NCBI RefSeq assembly: GCF_007752535.1
Contig: NZ_CP036426.1
Coordinates: 2,976,001 to 3,040,000, forward strand
Direction of reading: 5' to 3'
Source of the DNA: Tautonia plasticadhaerens
Lineage (GTDB): Bacteria > Planctomycetota > Planctomycetia > Isosphaerales > Isosphaeraceae
Length of the DNA stretch: 64,000 nucleotides
Made by a program: the position numbers and the translations under genes
The notes under the pieces: generated by a model
Seen by the model: only the letters and a program-made list of their open reading frames with translations
Databases searched by the model: none
What the model was told of the DNA's origin: nothing
Part shown: piece by piece, positions 8,433 through 16,348 of the stretch
Position numbering within the stretch: the stretch's first letter is position 1
Layout of the letters: the number at the start of each line of letters is the position of its first letter

Positions 8433-9401
8433 ATGGGGGGGGCCCGGATCGACTTCGCCGCGCTGGGGGCACCCTCGACGCTGCTGGCGCCCGAGTCGAG
8501 CTTGACGGTCGCCTCGGCCGTCTGCTTCCTGGAAGGCCCGGCGGTCGACGACGAGGGGGCGCTCTACGTCAGCGACATCGCCGGCAACCGGATCCTGAGG
8601 AGGTCGGCGGCCGGCGAGGTCGCCACCTTCCGGGAGCCGAGCGGCCGGGCCAACGGCAACACCTTCGACGCCCGGGGGAGGCTGGTCACCTGCGAGGGGA
8701 CCGAGCAGGGGCTCGACGGCGGCCGCCGGGTGGTCCGATCGGATCGAACGACCGGCGCGGTCGAGGTCGTGACCGATCGGTTCGAGGGCAGGCGGTACAA
8801 CAGCCCGAACGACGTGGTGGTCGACCCGATCGGCCGGATCTGGTTCACCGACCCCTATTACGGCGAGCACCGGGAGATCCTGGAGCAGGACGCCGAGGCC
8901 GTCTACCGGGTCGACCCCGACGGCACGGTGGCCCGAGTCCTCTCGCAGTTGGAGGTCGAGCGGCCCAACGGGCTGGCGATCACCCCGGACGGCCGGACGT
9001 TGTACATCATCGACTCCCACGGCAGGCCGGGGGGCAATCGTAAGCTCTGGGCGTTCGACCTGGACGACGACGGCACACCGTCGGGCCGCCGCCTGGTGGT
9101 CGATTTCGGCCGGGGACGGGGAGGGGACGGGATGCGGCTGGACGAGCGGGGCCGCCTCTGGGTCGCCGCCGGGATCGCCCGGCCGAGGCACGCTGGGGAA
9201 GACGCCTCGGTCCCGGCGGGCGTCTACGTGTTCGAGCCCGACGGATCCCCCGTCGGCCGGATCCCGATCCCCGAGGACGTGGTCACGAACCTCGCCTTCG
9301 GCGGGCCGGGGCGTCGGACGCTCTACGTCACGTCGGGGAAGACGGTCTACCGTTTGCCCGTCGCCGTCCCGGGATACGCGCTCTGGCCCCCGGTCGGATG
9401 A
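8433..9401 (+). CDS. SMP-30/gluconolactonase-like beta-propeller hydrolase
   Basis: 322 aa. The fold is a six-bladed propeller of the SMP-30/gluconolaconase/LRE type. Typical elements are FLEGPAVDDEGALYVSDI, NSPNDVVVDPIGRIWFTDP, RPNGLAITPDGRTLYIIDS and a final blade with LAFGGPGRRTLYVTSG; the Glu, Asn and Asp residues in these segments are the usual metal ligands. The likely activity is hydrolysis of a sugar lactone. There is no clear signal peptide, and GGAGG sits 5 bases before ATG 8433. It follows the Gfo/Idh/MocA gene, a pairing that fits oxidation of a sugar to a lactone and then ring opening (inference). Confidence 0.88.
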   Translation: MGGARIDFAALGAPSTLLAPESSLTVASAVCFLEGPAVDDEGALYVSDIAGNRILRRSAAGEVATFREPSGRANGNTFDARGRLVTCEGTEQGLDGGRRVVRSDRTTGAVEVVTDRFEGRRYNSPNDVVVDPIGRIWFTDPYYGEHREILEQDAEAVYRVDPDGTVARVLSQLEVERPNGLAITPDGRTLYIIDSHGRPGGNRKLWAFDLDDDGTPSGRRLVVDFGRGRGGDGMRLDERGRLWVAAGIARPRHAGEDASVPAGVYVFEPDGSPVGRIPIPEDVVTNLAFGGPGRRTLYVTSGKTVYRLPVAVPGYALWPPVG

Positions 9402-9666
9402 GGGGATCGGGGCGGTCGGGAATCCCCCGGGTCGCGGCGGAGGTCGATCGCCGGAAGGTCGAGATTCGAGGACGAGACGCGAATGCCGGACGGTCGAAGG
9501 ACGACGAGCCGGGCGTCCGCCCCGGATCGGCCCGCGATCCGACGGCATGTCCCGGTCCGAGCGTCGGGCACCGGCCGACGCCCTTCGGGAATCGGAAATC
9601 TCCAGGTACGCATAAATCCTCGGCCGCCGTGGTCGGGGTTCGAATCATCAGCAGGGGAGGGGCGCC

Positions 9667-10803
9667 GTGGTCGACCTCGAGACCGTCGTTCGGTTCGTGC
9701 TGGGGGTGGTCGCGTTGATCCTGGGGGCCAGGCTGCTGGTGCAGGGGGCGGCGAGGCTGGCGGCGACGGTGGGCGTGCCGCCGCTGGTGATCGGCCTGAC
9801 GGTGGTGGCCTTCGGCACCGGGGCCCCGGAGCTGGCGGTCACGCTCCGGGCGGCCCTCTCCGAGTCCCCGGGGGGCGCGGACCTCGGCGTCGGCAACGTG
9901 GTGGGGAGCAATATCGCCAACATCCTGCTGGTGCTCGGCGCCTCGGCGATGCTCACGCCGCTGGTGGTGCGCCGGAGGCTGGTGGGGTGGGACGTGCCGG
10001 TGATGATCGCCGCCTCGGCCCTGGTGCTGGGCCTGGGCTGGGACGGCTCCCTCAGCCGGACGGACGGGGCGATCCTCTTCTCGGGGATCGTCGTCTACAC
10101 CGTGGCGTCGATCGTCCAGGGGCGTCGGGCGATGGCCCGGGAGCGGGCCGAGCAGGCCGAGGTGCTCGCGGCCGAGGGGGTGCCCGCGACGCCGGCGGCG
10201 GGGCCGGGGCAGGTGCTGTTGCAGTTCGTCCTGATCGGGGTCGGGCTGGCGATCCTGGTCGTCGGGGCCGACCAGTTGGTGCAGGCGGCCCGGACGTTCG
10301 CGCTGGCGATGGGGGTCAGCGAGCTGGTGATCGGCCTGACGGTGGTGGCCGTGGGCACCTCGCTGCCCGAGGCGGCCACGTCGATCATCGCCGGGCTCCG
10401 GGGGGAGCGGGACATCGCCCTGGGCAACGCGGTGGGGAGCAACATCTTCAACATCCTGGCCGTGCTCGGCCTGGCCGGGCTGATCACGCCGGGGGGGGTG
10501 CCGGTGTCGAGCCAGGCGCTCCGGTTCGACATCCCGGTGATGATCGCCGTGGCCGTCGCCTGCCTGCCCGTCGTCTTCACCGGAGCGCGGATCGCCCGCT
10601 GGGAGGGGGTGCTGTTCCTGGCCTACTACGGCATCTACACGGGGTTCCTCTACCTGAGGTCGGAGCAGCACGAGCTGATCGAGGAATTCAGCCTGGTGAT
10701 GGTCGCCTTCGTCCTGCCGCTGACGATCCTCGGCCTCGGCCTCACGGTCGCCTGGGCCGTGCGATCGGACCGATCCCCGGGGGAGGGCCGGGGGCGGACG
10801 TGA
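9667..10803 (+). CDS. CaCA-family sodium/calcium exchanger (YrbG-like)
   Basis: 378-aa inner-membrane antiporter with the two inverted alpha repeats of the CaCA superfamily. Repeat 1 is LVIGLTVVAFGTGAPELAV with GNVVGSNIANILLVLG; repeat 2 is LVIGLTVVAVGTSLPEAATS with GNAVGSNIFNILAVLG. The acidic residues in GTxxPE and the GS-N segments form the ion site in known members. About ten membrane helices are split by a cytoplasmic loop rich in Arg/Glu (residues ~155-185). The start is GTG at 9667, preceded by GGGGAGGGG and followed at once by the first helix. The gene appears monocistronic. Confidence 0.93.
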   Translation: MVDLETVVRFVLGVVALILGARLLVQGAARLAATVGVPPLVIGLTVVAFGTGAPELAVTLRAALSESPGGADLGVGNVVGSNIANILLVLGASAMLTPLVVRRRLVGWDVPVMIAASALVLGLGWDGSLSRTDGAILFSGIVVYTVASIVQGRRAMARERAEQAEVLAAEGVPATPAAGPGQVLLQFVLIGVGLAILVVGADQLVQAARTFALAMGVSELVIGLTVVAVGTSLPEAATSIIAGLRGERDIALGNAVGSNIFNILAVLGLAGLITPGGVPVSSQALRFDIPVMIAVAVACLPVVFTGARIARWEGVLFLAYYGIYTGFLYLRSEQHELIEEFSLVMVAFVLPLTILGLGLTVAWAVRSDRSPGEGRGRT

Positions 10804-11051
10804 GCCGGGCCGGCCGCCGGGCGAGCCCGGATCCCGGATGACGAACCACGGGGCGGGAGGACGGGCCGGGGGCGTCGGGGCGGGCGTCGGGACCGGGGAG
10901 CAGCGAGGGCCGGGGCGGCGAGGCTCAAGTCGGGCGGGGGCGCGGGTCGATGTCGAGGGCGGAGGGGCACGCCGCCGGGGCCGGGTCGAGCCGACCCGAT
11001 CCGGCCCGGGCCCGCCAGGATCCAGCCAGTCCCGGGGACGGAGGCCCGTCG

Positions 11052-11333
11052 ATGACTCCCGATACGAACGCGGGTGGAATCGGGGAAAATGACGCCGAGT
11101 CGATCCGGGTGGAGCCCGGCTCCTGCTCGGGCCCGAAGCCGGGGCCGGCGGTCCTGCTGATCGTCGAGGGCTTCGGCTCGGCGCTCTCGGGGGACGTCTG
11201 GGTCGAGGTCGGCCCGGGGGATCGGGTCGTCGTCGACGCCGGAGAAACCTGCGCCGTCCGATCCCCGACCGGTGGCGGGGCCGTCTCCGCAAGGCTCGTC
11301 CACCCCACGGCCCATCCGGCCGTTGCGGCCTGA
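11052..11333 (+). CDS. Small hypothetical protein, beta-rich
   Basis: 93 aa, not recognised. The C-terminal two thirds alternate hydrophobic and small residues (LLIVEGFGSALSGDVWVEV, VVVDAGETCAVRSP), suggesting a small beta-barrel reminiscent of cupin or DUF2917-like proteins. There is no metal-binding His cluster. The ATG at 11052 has CGGAGG about 9 bases upstream; an earlier in-frame ATG at 10950 would add low-complexity sequence. It is separated by about 250 bases without other features from the exchanger gene. Moderate confidence that it is a real gene. Confidence 0.5.
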   Translation: MTPDTNAGGIGENDAESIRVEPGSCSGPKPGPAVLLIVEGFGSALSGDVWVEVGPGDRVVVDAGETCAVRSPTGGGAVSARLVHPTAHPAVAA

Positions 11334-11523
11334 TCACGCCCGGTCACCTCGGTCCGCCGGTGTCGGATCAAGGCCAGACTACCGGCAGCTCCGGTCGCAT
11401 CCAGGCGGTTCGTCCTCGGAGAGACCGTGAGCCAGGCCCGGAGGCCGGTCATGCTGGATGAAGGGTTATCCTGCACAAACTCGGGGCAGGTAGGAGGGGT
11501 CACCCAAGCCTCGGACGAACCTC

Positions 11524-12426
11524 TCAACCGCCCACGAGCCGGGCTCGCATCTGTTCGGCGTCCTCGGCGGGCGTCGTACCGAAGAGTCGCTTGAACTCCC
11601 GGCCGAACTGCGAGGCACTCTCGTAGCCGACCGCGTGTGCTGCCGTGCCCGCGTTGTAGCCGTCGAGGGTCATGAGCGTCCTGGCCCGGTCGAGCCGGAT
11701 GCGTTTGAGGTACTGGAGCGGCGAGCTGGCCGTGACGAGCTTGAAGTGGTGGTGGAATACCGACACGCTCATGCCCGCCATCTTCGCCATCTCCTCGGTG
11801 CCGAGCGGCTTGGCGTAGTCCGAATGGATGTGCCTCAAGACGCGGGCGATTCGCGTGAAATGGTCGTCGCGACTCGCCATCGCGTAGAGTGCCCCGCCCT
11901 GCTCGCCGCGGAGCACGCGATAGACGACCTCACGCACCATCTGGCGGCCGAGTAGCCGGCTGTCGACCGGGCACTTGAGGCATTCGAGGAGCCGGATGAC
12001 CGCCCCGGCCAGCCCCGGATTCATCGGCGTCGAGGAGATGCCTCGCGGCGTCTCGCCCGGGAGGGGCGACGTCCCGTCGATTTCGAGGAGCATCTCGCCG
12101 ACCATCGTCGCGTCGACGTCGATGTTGACCATCAGGATGGGCTTTCCGTCCTCCGTCTCGGCGTCGCATTCGGCGGGCAGCGGCACCGCGAGCACGAGGT
12201 AGTTGGCGGGGTCATAGGTGTAGACCTCGCCCCCGAGGTAGGCATGCTTCCGGCCTTGCCCTACGACGATGATGTGCGGGCGGTAGACCATCGGGGCACG
12301 CGGCACCGACTTCGAACCCTTGAAGATATGAACGCCTTCAATGTGTGTCGGCTGCAATCCTTCTTCCACCGCAATCTCGTCGAGAAGGCCGGCGAGACGC
12401 TCTCGGTAGTTCGCTGACTCGTCCAT
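11524..12426 (-). CDS. AraC-family transcriptional regulator
   Basis: 300 aa. The N-terminal part (residues ~20-175) matches the AraC-type regulator N-terminal domain found in YqhC-like proteins (VYRPHIIVVGQGRKHAYLGG, YLVLAVPLPAECDAE). The C-terminal ~100 residues hold two helix-turn-helix motifs (LGTEEMAKMAGMSVSVFHHH and AAHAVGYESASQFGREFKRL). It is transcribed divergently from the hydrolase-cyclophilin-SDR-cupin run across a 208-base AT-richer spacer, so it probably controls that operon in response to an aldehyde-like or other small molecule (inference). Base composition is visibly less GC-rich than in flanking genes, which supports joint acquisition. Confidence 0.92.
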   Translation of the reverse strand: MDESANYRERLAGLLDEIAVEEGLQPTHIEGVHIFKGSKSVPRAPMVYRPHIIVVGQGRKHAYLGGEVYTYDPANYLVLAVPLPAECDAETEDGKPILMVNIDVDATMVGEMLLEIDGTSPLPGETPRGISSTPMNPGLAGAVIRLLECLKCPVDSRLLGRQMVREVVYRVLRGEQGGALYAMASRDDHFTRIARVLRHIHSDYAKPLGTEEMAKMAGMSVSVFHHHFKLVTASSPLQYLKRIRLDRARTLMTLDGYNAGTAAHAVGYESASQFGREFKRLFGTTPAEDAEQMRARLVGG

Positions 12427-12634
12427 CGTTTGCTCCTCGGTTAACTCGATTTCAGTACTATCAGGTTACCTATAACGGTATTTCTTGGGTAGATTCTTCG
12501 CTGCTCAGGAGAATTAGGCTAAAACTTCGGAGGAACGTTCCTTTCCGTTCAGAGCTGGCTGGCCTTTAATGGGAGTGAAGCTGAAGCGGGGCCTTTCGAG
12601 GTTCCTCGCCTCACGGCAATCAAGGAGACGACCC
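12427..12634. promoter_or_regulatory. Divergent control region of the acquired cassette
   Basis: The most AT-rich spacer of the region, lying between the divergent AraC regulator and the hydrolase gene. A small dyad TACC-TATAAC-GGTA is centred near 12473. No strong -35/-10 pair could be assigned with confidence on either strand. The site is a natural candidate for the AraC operator, but this is inference from position. Confidence 0.4.
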
Positions 12635-13705
12635 ATGTACAAAGCCACCGCCTTCGCCGCCACAGCAAGGCTCCTTTCGGCCGTGACCGCCATTTTGGCT
12701 GGCTTTTCGATGTTTTCTTCAGATCTGAGGGGGCAGGACATGAACAACCAGGCGGACAATTTTTACAAGAGCGACAAGGTCGCCGTCGAGAAGGTCACCT
12801 TCAAGAACCAGTACCGGATGAGCATCGCCGGGAATCTGTTCGTCCCCAAGGGCTTGAACCGGGACGCGAAGCATCCCGCCATCGTCGTCGGGCATCCGAT
12901 GGGGGCGGTGAAGGAGCAGAGTGCCAACCTCTACGCCACCAAGATGGCCGAGCGGGGATTCGTCACGCTGTCGATTGATTTGCCGTTCTGGGGCGAGAGC
13001 GAGGGGGAGCCTCGCAACCTCGTGTCGCCCGACCTCTACGCGGAGAGCTTCAGTGCCGCCGTGGACTTCTTGGGCTCTCAACCGCTCGTCGACAAGGGGC
13101 GAATCGGTGCCATCGGGATTTGCGGCAGCGGGAGCTTCGTCATCAGTGCGGCGAAAATCGACCCGCGTCTGAAGGCCATCGCGACCGTCAGCATGTACGA
13201 CATGGGGGCCGCCAATCGGCACTCGCTCAGAAAATCGCAGACCGTCGAACAGCGGAAGCAGGTCATCGCCGAAGCCGCGTCGCAGCGTGACGTCGAGTAC
13301 GCGGGCGGTGCGACCAGGTACACGAGCGGGTCCGTGCACGAGCTTTCGGCAAGCTCCCACCCCATCGAGCGGGAGTTCTACGACTTCTATCGCACGCCTC
13401 GTGGCGAGTTCACGCCGAAAGGCTCATCACCCGTGCTGACCACGCATCCGACGCTCTCCAGCAACGTCAAGTTTATGAACTTCTATCCGTTCAACGACAT
13501 CGAGACGATTTCGCCCCGCCCACTGCTCTTCATCGCAGGCGAGAAGGCCCATTCCATCGAGTTCAGCGAGGACGCATACAGGCTCGCCGCCGAACCGAAG
13601 GAGCTGCTTATCGTCTCGGACGCGGGGCATGTCGACCTCTATGACCGCGTGAACGTCATCCCGTTCGATAAGCTGACGTCCTTCTTCACAGAGCACTTGA
13701 AGTGA
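12635..13705 (+). CDS. Secreted alpha/beta hydrolase (dienelactone hydrolase-like)
   Basis: 356 aa with an N-terminal signal segment (TAFAATARLLSAVTAILAGF). The start ATG at 12635 has AAGGAGACG at good spacing; an in-frame ATG at 12569 adds an Arg-rich stretch and is less likely. The alpha/beta-hydrolase core shows HPMGAVKEQSANLYA near the oxyanion region and the nucleophile-elbow segment AIGICGSGSFV, with Cys or Ser as candidate nucleophile. The acid lies in the FIAGEKAHS region and the His in SDAGHVDLYD. Relatives are annotated as alpha/beta hydrolases of unknown substrate. It opens the five-gene cassette with the divergent AraC regulator and is followed almost without gap by the lipoprotein gene. 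Confidence 0.85.
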   Translation: MYKATAFAATARLLSAVTAILAGFSMFSSDLRGQDMNNQADNFYKSDKVAVEKVTFKNQYRMSIAGNLFVPKGLNRDAKHPAIVVGHPMGAVKEQSANLYATKMAERGFVTLSIDLPFWGESEGEPRNLVSPDLYAESFSAAVDFLGSQPLVDKGRIGAIGICGSGSFVISAAKIDPRLKAIATVSMYDMGAANRHSLRKSQTVEQRKQVIAEAASQRDVEYAGGATRYTSGSVHELSASSHPIEREFYDFYRTPRGEFTPKGSSPVLTTHPTLSSNVKFMNFYPFNDIETISPRPLLFIAGEKAHSIEFSEDAYRLAAEPKELLIVSDAGHVDLYDRVNVIPFDKLTSFFTEHLK

Positions 13706-13728
13706 CAATGGAGACGCGAAGGCTCGCC

Positions 13729-14220
13729 ATGAACAGCTCACGACGAATCGCCCTCCTCGCAGCCGGCCTGCTGGTCGGGCTCATGGGCTGCGACGCGACG
13801 GGCCAGCAGCATACCGCCGTCGCTGGTTCGGAAGCCCGACGCGACGAGCCTCGCGGCAGTGAAACGAAGAGTAACCCCATGAACATCACCATCGGTACGA
13901 AGACCTTCAAGGCCACGCTCAACGACAACGCGGCGACGGCCAAGCTCCGGGATCTGCTCCCGCTGACGCTCGACATGGCCGAGTTGAACGGCAACGAGAA
14001 GCATGCCCGCCTATCGACGCCGCTCCCGACCGATGCCACGGACCCCGGAACGATTCGGAACGGCGACCTCATGCTCTGGGGGTCCGATACGCTGGTGGTC
14101 TTCTACAAAGGCTTCAAGACCAGCTACAGCTACACCCGCCTCGGTCGAATCGACGACCCGGAGGGTCTGGCGGCTGCGGTCGGGTCGGGGAGCGTGAAGG
14201 TGACCTTCGAGCTGGAGTGA
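13729..14220 (+). CDS. Cyclophilin-like-fold lipoprotein
   Basis: 163 aa. The N-terminus is a lipoprotein signal: RRIALLAAGLLVGLMGC, with the cysteine of a LMGC lipobox about 20 residues in. The mature domain (from MNITIGTKTFKATL) matches the bacterial cyclophilin-like fold family: DLLPLTLDMAELNGNEKH and GDLMLWGSDTLVVFYKGF are its usual conserved segments. The biochemical role of this family is not established; it commonly sits beside reductases and hydrolases. Two other in-frame starts are possible, GTG 13702 (overlapping the previous stop) and ATG 13708; 13729 is preferred because it gives the compact lipoprotein signal. It is likely co-transcribed with both neighbours. Confidence 0.8.
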   Translation: MNSSRRIALLAAGLLVGLMGCDATGQQHTAVAGSEARRDEPRGSETKSNPMNITIGTKTFKATLNDNAATAKLRDLLPLTLDMAELNGNEKHARLSTPLPTDATDPGTIRNGDLMLWGSDTLVVFYKGFKTSYSYTRLGRIDDPEGLAAAVGSGSVKVTFELE

Positions 14221-14265
14221 TGAGCGAAACGACCAAGGCGACGAGGACAGGAGAGGAGACAGGAG

Positions 14266-15033
14266 ATGGCAGACACACTCGATTTCAGCGGCAAGGTGGC
14301 ACTCGTCACCGGGGCTGCGGCCGGCATGGGGCTCGCGACGGCCAGGGCCTTCGCGGAGGCGGGTGCAGCCGTCGTCCTCGCGGATTATAAGGAAGACGCC
14401 GTGAAGGCGGCGGCGGCGGAGCTGGTCGCCGCAGGTCACAAGGCGATTGGCGTCCGCTGCGACGTCGCGGACGACGACCAGGTGGCGGCGATGGTCGACC
14501 GCACCGTCTTGGAGTTCGGGCGGCTCGACGCTGCGTTCAACAACGCGGGCGTCATGGCCCGCATTGCACCGACGGCAGAAAGTACCCGCGAGGAGTGGGA
14601 CCGCGTCATCGGGGTCAATCTCCGCGGCGTCTGGAGCTGCATGAAGCACGAGTTGCGGCAGATGGAACGCCAGAAGAGCGGGGCCATCGTCAACAACGCC
14701 TCGGTCGGGGCATTGACCGGTAATCCCGGCATCGGCTCCTACATCGCTTCGAAGCACGGCGTGGTGGGCCTCACGCGGACGGCGGCCCTCGAATACGTCA
14801 CGCACGGCATCCGGGTGAACGCGGTGAACCCCGGCCTCATCGACACGCAGGTTGCCCGCGACGTCGTCGCCGGGAGCGAGGAGGCGTACGGCGAAATCGC
14901 GAAGGGCGTCCCCATCGGCCGTGCGGGCAGGCCCGAGGAGATTGCCTCGGCCGTCCTGTGGCTTTGCAGTCCGGGAGCAAGCTACGTCGTCGGTCACGCC
15001 CTCACCGTTGACGGAGGGATGACGGTCGTCTGA
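14266..15033 (+). CDS. Short-chain dehydrogenase/reductase (SDR)
   Basis: 255-aa classical SDR. The cofactor motif TGAAAGMG lies at residues 15-22, NNAG at 92-95, and the catalytic Ser146-Tyr159-Lys163 set in NNASVGAL and SYIASK. The Asp in VVLADYK at the end of beta-2 favours NAD(H) over NADP(H). The C-terminal [13 protein letters not shown] is typical. The substrate is unknown. The ATG at 14266 is preceded by AGGAGACAGGAG. The stop codon overlaps the start of the cupin gene by one base (TGATG), indicating a shared transcript and coupled translation. Confidence 0.93.
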   Translation: MADTLDFSGKVALVTGAAAGMGLATARAFAEAGAAVVLADYKEDAVKAAAAELVAAGHKAIGVRCDVADDDQVAAMVDRTVLEFGRLDAAFNNAGVMARIAPTAESTREEWDRVIGVNLRGVWSCMKHELRQMERQKSGAIVNNASVGALTGNPGIGSYIASKHGVVGLTRTAALEYVTHGIRVNAVNPGLIDTQVARDVVAGSEEAYGEIAKGVPIGRAGRPEEIASAVLWLCSPGASYVVGHALTVDGGMTVV

Positions 15034-15572
15034 TGAGCCTTCACACGAAAACCGAGGAGGTGCCGGCCGTGACTCTCTCCCGTCGCGCGTTCGCGACCTT
15101 CGCGGGCTCCGTGCTCGCGTGCTTCGCCGCTCGACGGGCACACGCCGCCCCTTCCACTCCAACGCAGGAGAAGAAGATGGATATCACCCGAGTGGGCTCC
15201 CAGCCTTCAAGCGAAGGGCCGGCCGACTGGTTCACCGGCACCGTCCGCATCGACCCACTGTTCCAGCCTCAAGCCCCGGCCCGTGCGGCAGCGGCCAGCG
15301 TCACGTTCGAGCCCGGGGCCCGGACGGCCTGGCACACACACCCGCTGGGGCAGACGCTCATCATCACGGCCGGCTTCGGTCGGGTGCAGCAAGAGGGCGG
15401 CCCGGTCGAGGAGGTACGACCTGGTGATGTCGTCTGGTTTCCTCCGGGCGTCAGGCACTGGCACGGGGCGAGCCCGACCACGGCGATGACCCATACCGCC
15501 ATTCAAGAGGCCCTCGAAGGCAATATGGTCAATTGGCTGGAGAAAGTCAGCGACGAGCAGTATCGGAAGTGA
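15033..15572 (+). CDS. Cupin-domain protein, possibly Tat-exported
   Basis: 179 aa. The cupin core carries the metal motif: [20 protein letters not shown] (His-x-His, with Gln in place of a later ligand) and [17 protein letters not shown]. Close relatives that I recall begin near [11 protein letters not shown], which corresponds to an internal ATG at 15178 with AGGAGAAGAAG just before it. The longer form from 15033 adds a Tat-like leader ([19 protein letters not shown], then AHA). Both starts are possible; the longer is reported because it overlaps the SDR stop. The catalytic role is unknown. Last gene of the acquired cassette. Confidence 0.85.
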   Translation: MSLHTKTEEVPAVTLSRRAFATFAGSVLACFAARRAHAAPSTPTQEKKMDITRVGSQPSSEGPADWFTGTVRIDPLFQPQAPARAAAASVTFEPGARTAWHTHPLGQTLIITAGFGRVQQEGGPVEEVRPGDVVWFPPGVRHWHGASPTTAMTHTAIQEALEGNMVNWLEKVSDEQYRK

Positions 15573-15635
15573 CACAAAGGCGATTCTTGACCACTCGGCC
15601 GGATCCCATCCGAGTGCCCCCAGGGCCCGGCCCCC

Positions 15636-15893
15636 TCAATCTCCCGTGCCGCCCCGCCGCTCCCGCATCAGGTGGATCGCGAAGCCCGACAGGATCCCCG
15701 CGACGACGAAGGCCCCGCCGAGGGTGAGCGTCGCCCGGGTGAGGTACGTGGCCATGGGAAGGCCGTCGGTCCCGTAGAGCGAGCCGTAGGACCACGCCAA
15801 GGCGAGGACGGCGGCCAGGCCGAGCAGGGCCCCGATGGTGGTGCGCCTGCAGAGGCGGACGTCGTCGGCGAGATGCCTGGTGAAGTAAGACAT
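15636..15893 (-). CDS. Small two-helix membrane protein
   Basis: 85 aa. Two hydrophobic segments (TIGALLGLAAVLALAWSYG and LTLGGAFVVAGILSGFAIHL) separated by a short loop, with a charged N-terminus (MSYFTRHLADDVRLCRR) and an Arg-rich C-terminus. The ATG at 15893 is chosen because CGGAGGTCAGC precedes it. No family is recognised. It is convergent with the cupin gene, 63 bases away, and marks return to the GC-rich background after the acquired cassette. Confidence 0.7.
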   Translation of the reverse strand: MSYFTRHLADDVRLCRRTTIGALLGLAAVLALAWSYGSLYGTDGLPMATYLTRATLTLGGAFVVAGILSGFAIHLMRERRGGTGD

Positions 15894-16348
15894 GCTGACC
15901 TCCGGGAGGATGGGACTCCACCCCATTGTAGGGCGTTGACACCCGGGCGGGGGGCCGCGAATCGACCGCGATGAATGTTTGCGGATGCCACCCGACCACG
16001 ATTCGAAGGATGACCACGCGATCGCCCCCTTGTCCCGCGGAGGGCTTCGGGTGTTAGAATCCGCCCGATGGCCCCATCCCCGCCTCGGATCCGGTCGCCT
16101 CGGGCCGATCACCTCGGCCTCCGGCGTCGTGCGTCCGGCCCGGGACGTCGTGCCGGGGGGCGGGGCGCCCGGGACCGGGGCCGGGTTGTCTCCGGCTCCC
16201 GCGGGGTGGGTGCCGATCGCAGATCCCGGGGAGCGACCCCGGCCCGACCCCTCCGACGCCCGTGGCCGGGCCCCCCCGCACCGTCTCGGGGCGGCCGCCG
16301 GGCCGGGGCGAGACGACACCAGGCCCGCCGAACTCGAGGGACTTCCCG
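15894..16348. promoter_or_regulatory. Divergent spacer with possible sulfatase promoter
   Basis: 455 bases without a supported gene between the small membrane protein and the sulfatase. TTGTCC at 16030-16035 and TAGAAT at 16055-16060 are 19 bases apart on the plus strand; the -10 match is good, the spacing long. If used, the leader to the sulfatase would be about 280 bases. The remainder is GC-rich and shows nothing else I can support. Confidence 0.3.

Noticed and set aside
4475-9043. 1522-codon open frame on the plus strand across the CstA gene and the two enzymes
   Set aside because: It lies antisense to CstA and out of frame with the recognised enzymes, and its translation is compositionally biased with no family features.
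9630-9650. T-loop-like GTTCGAATC before the CaCA exchanger
   Set aside because: No acceptor, D or anticodon arm can be formed around it, so it is not a tRNA.
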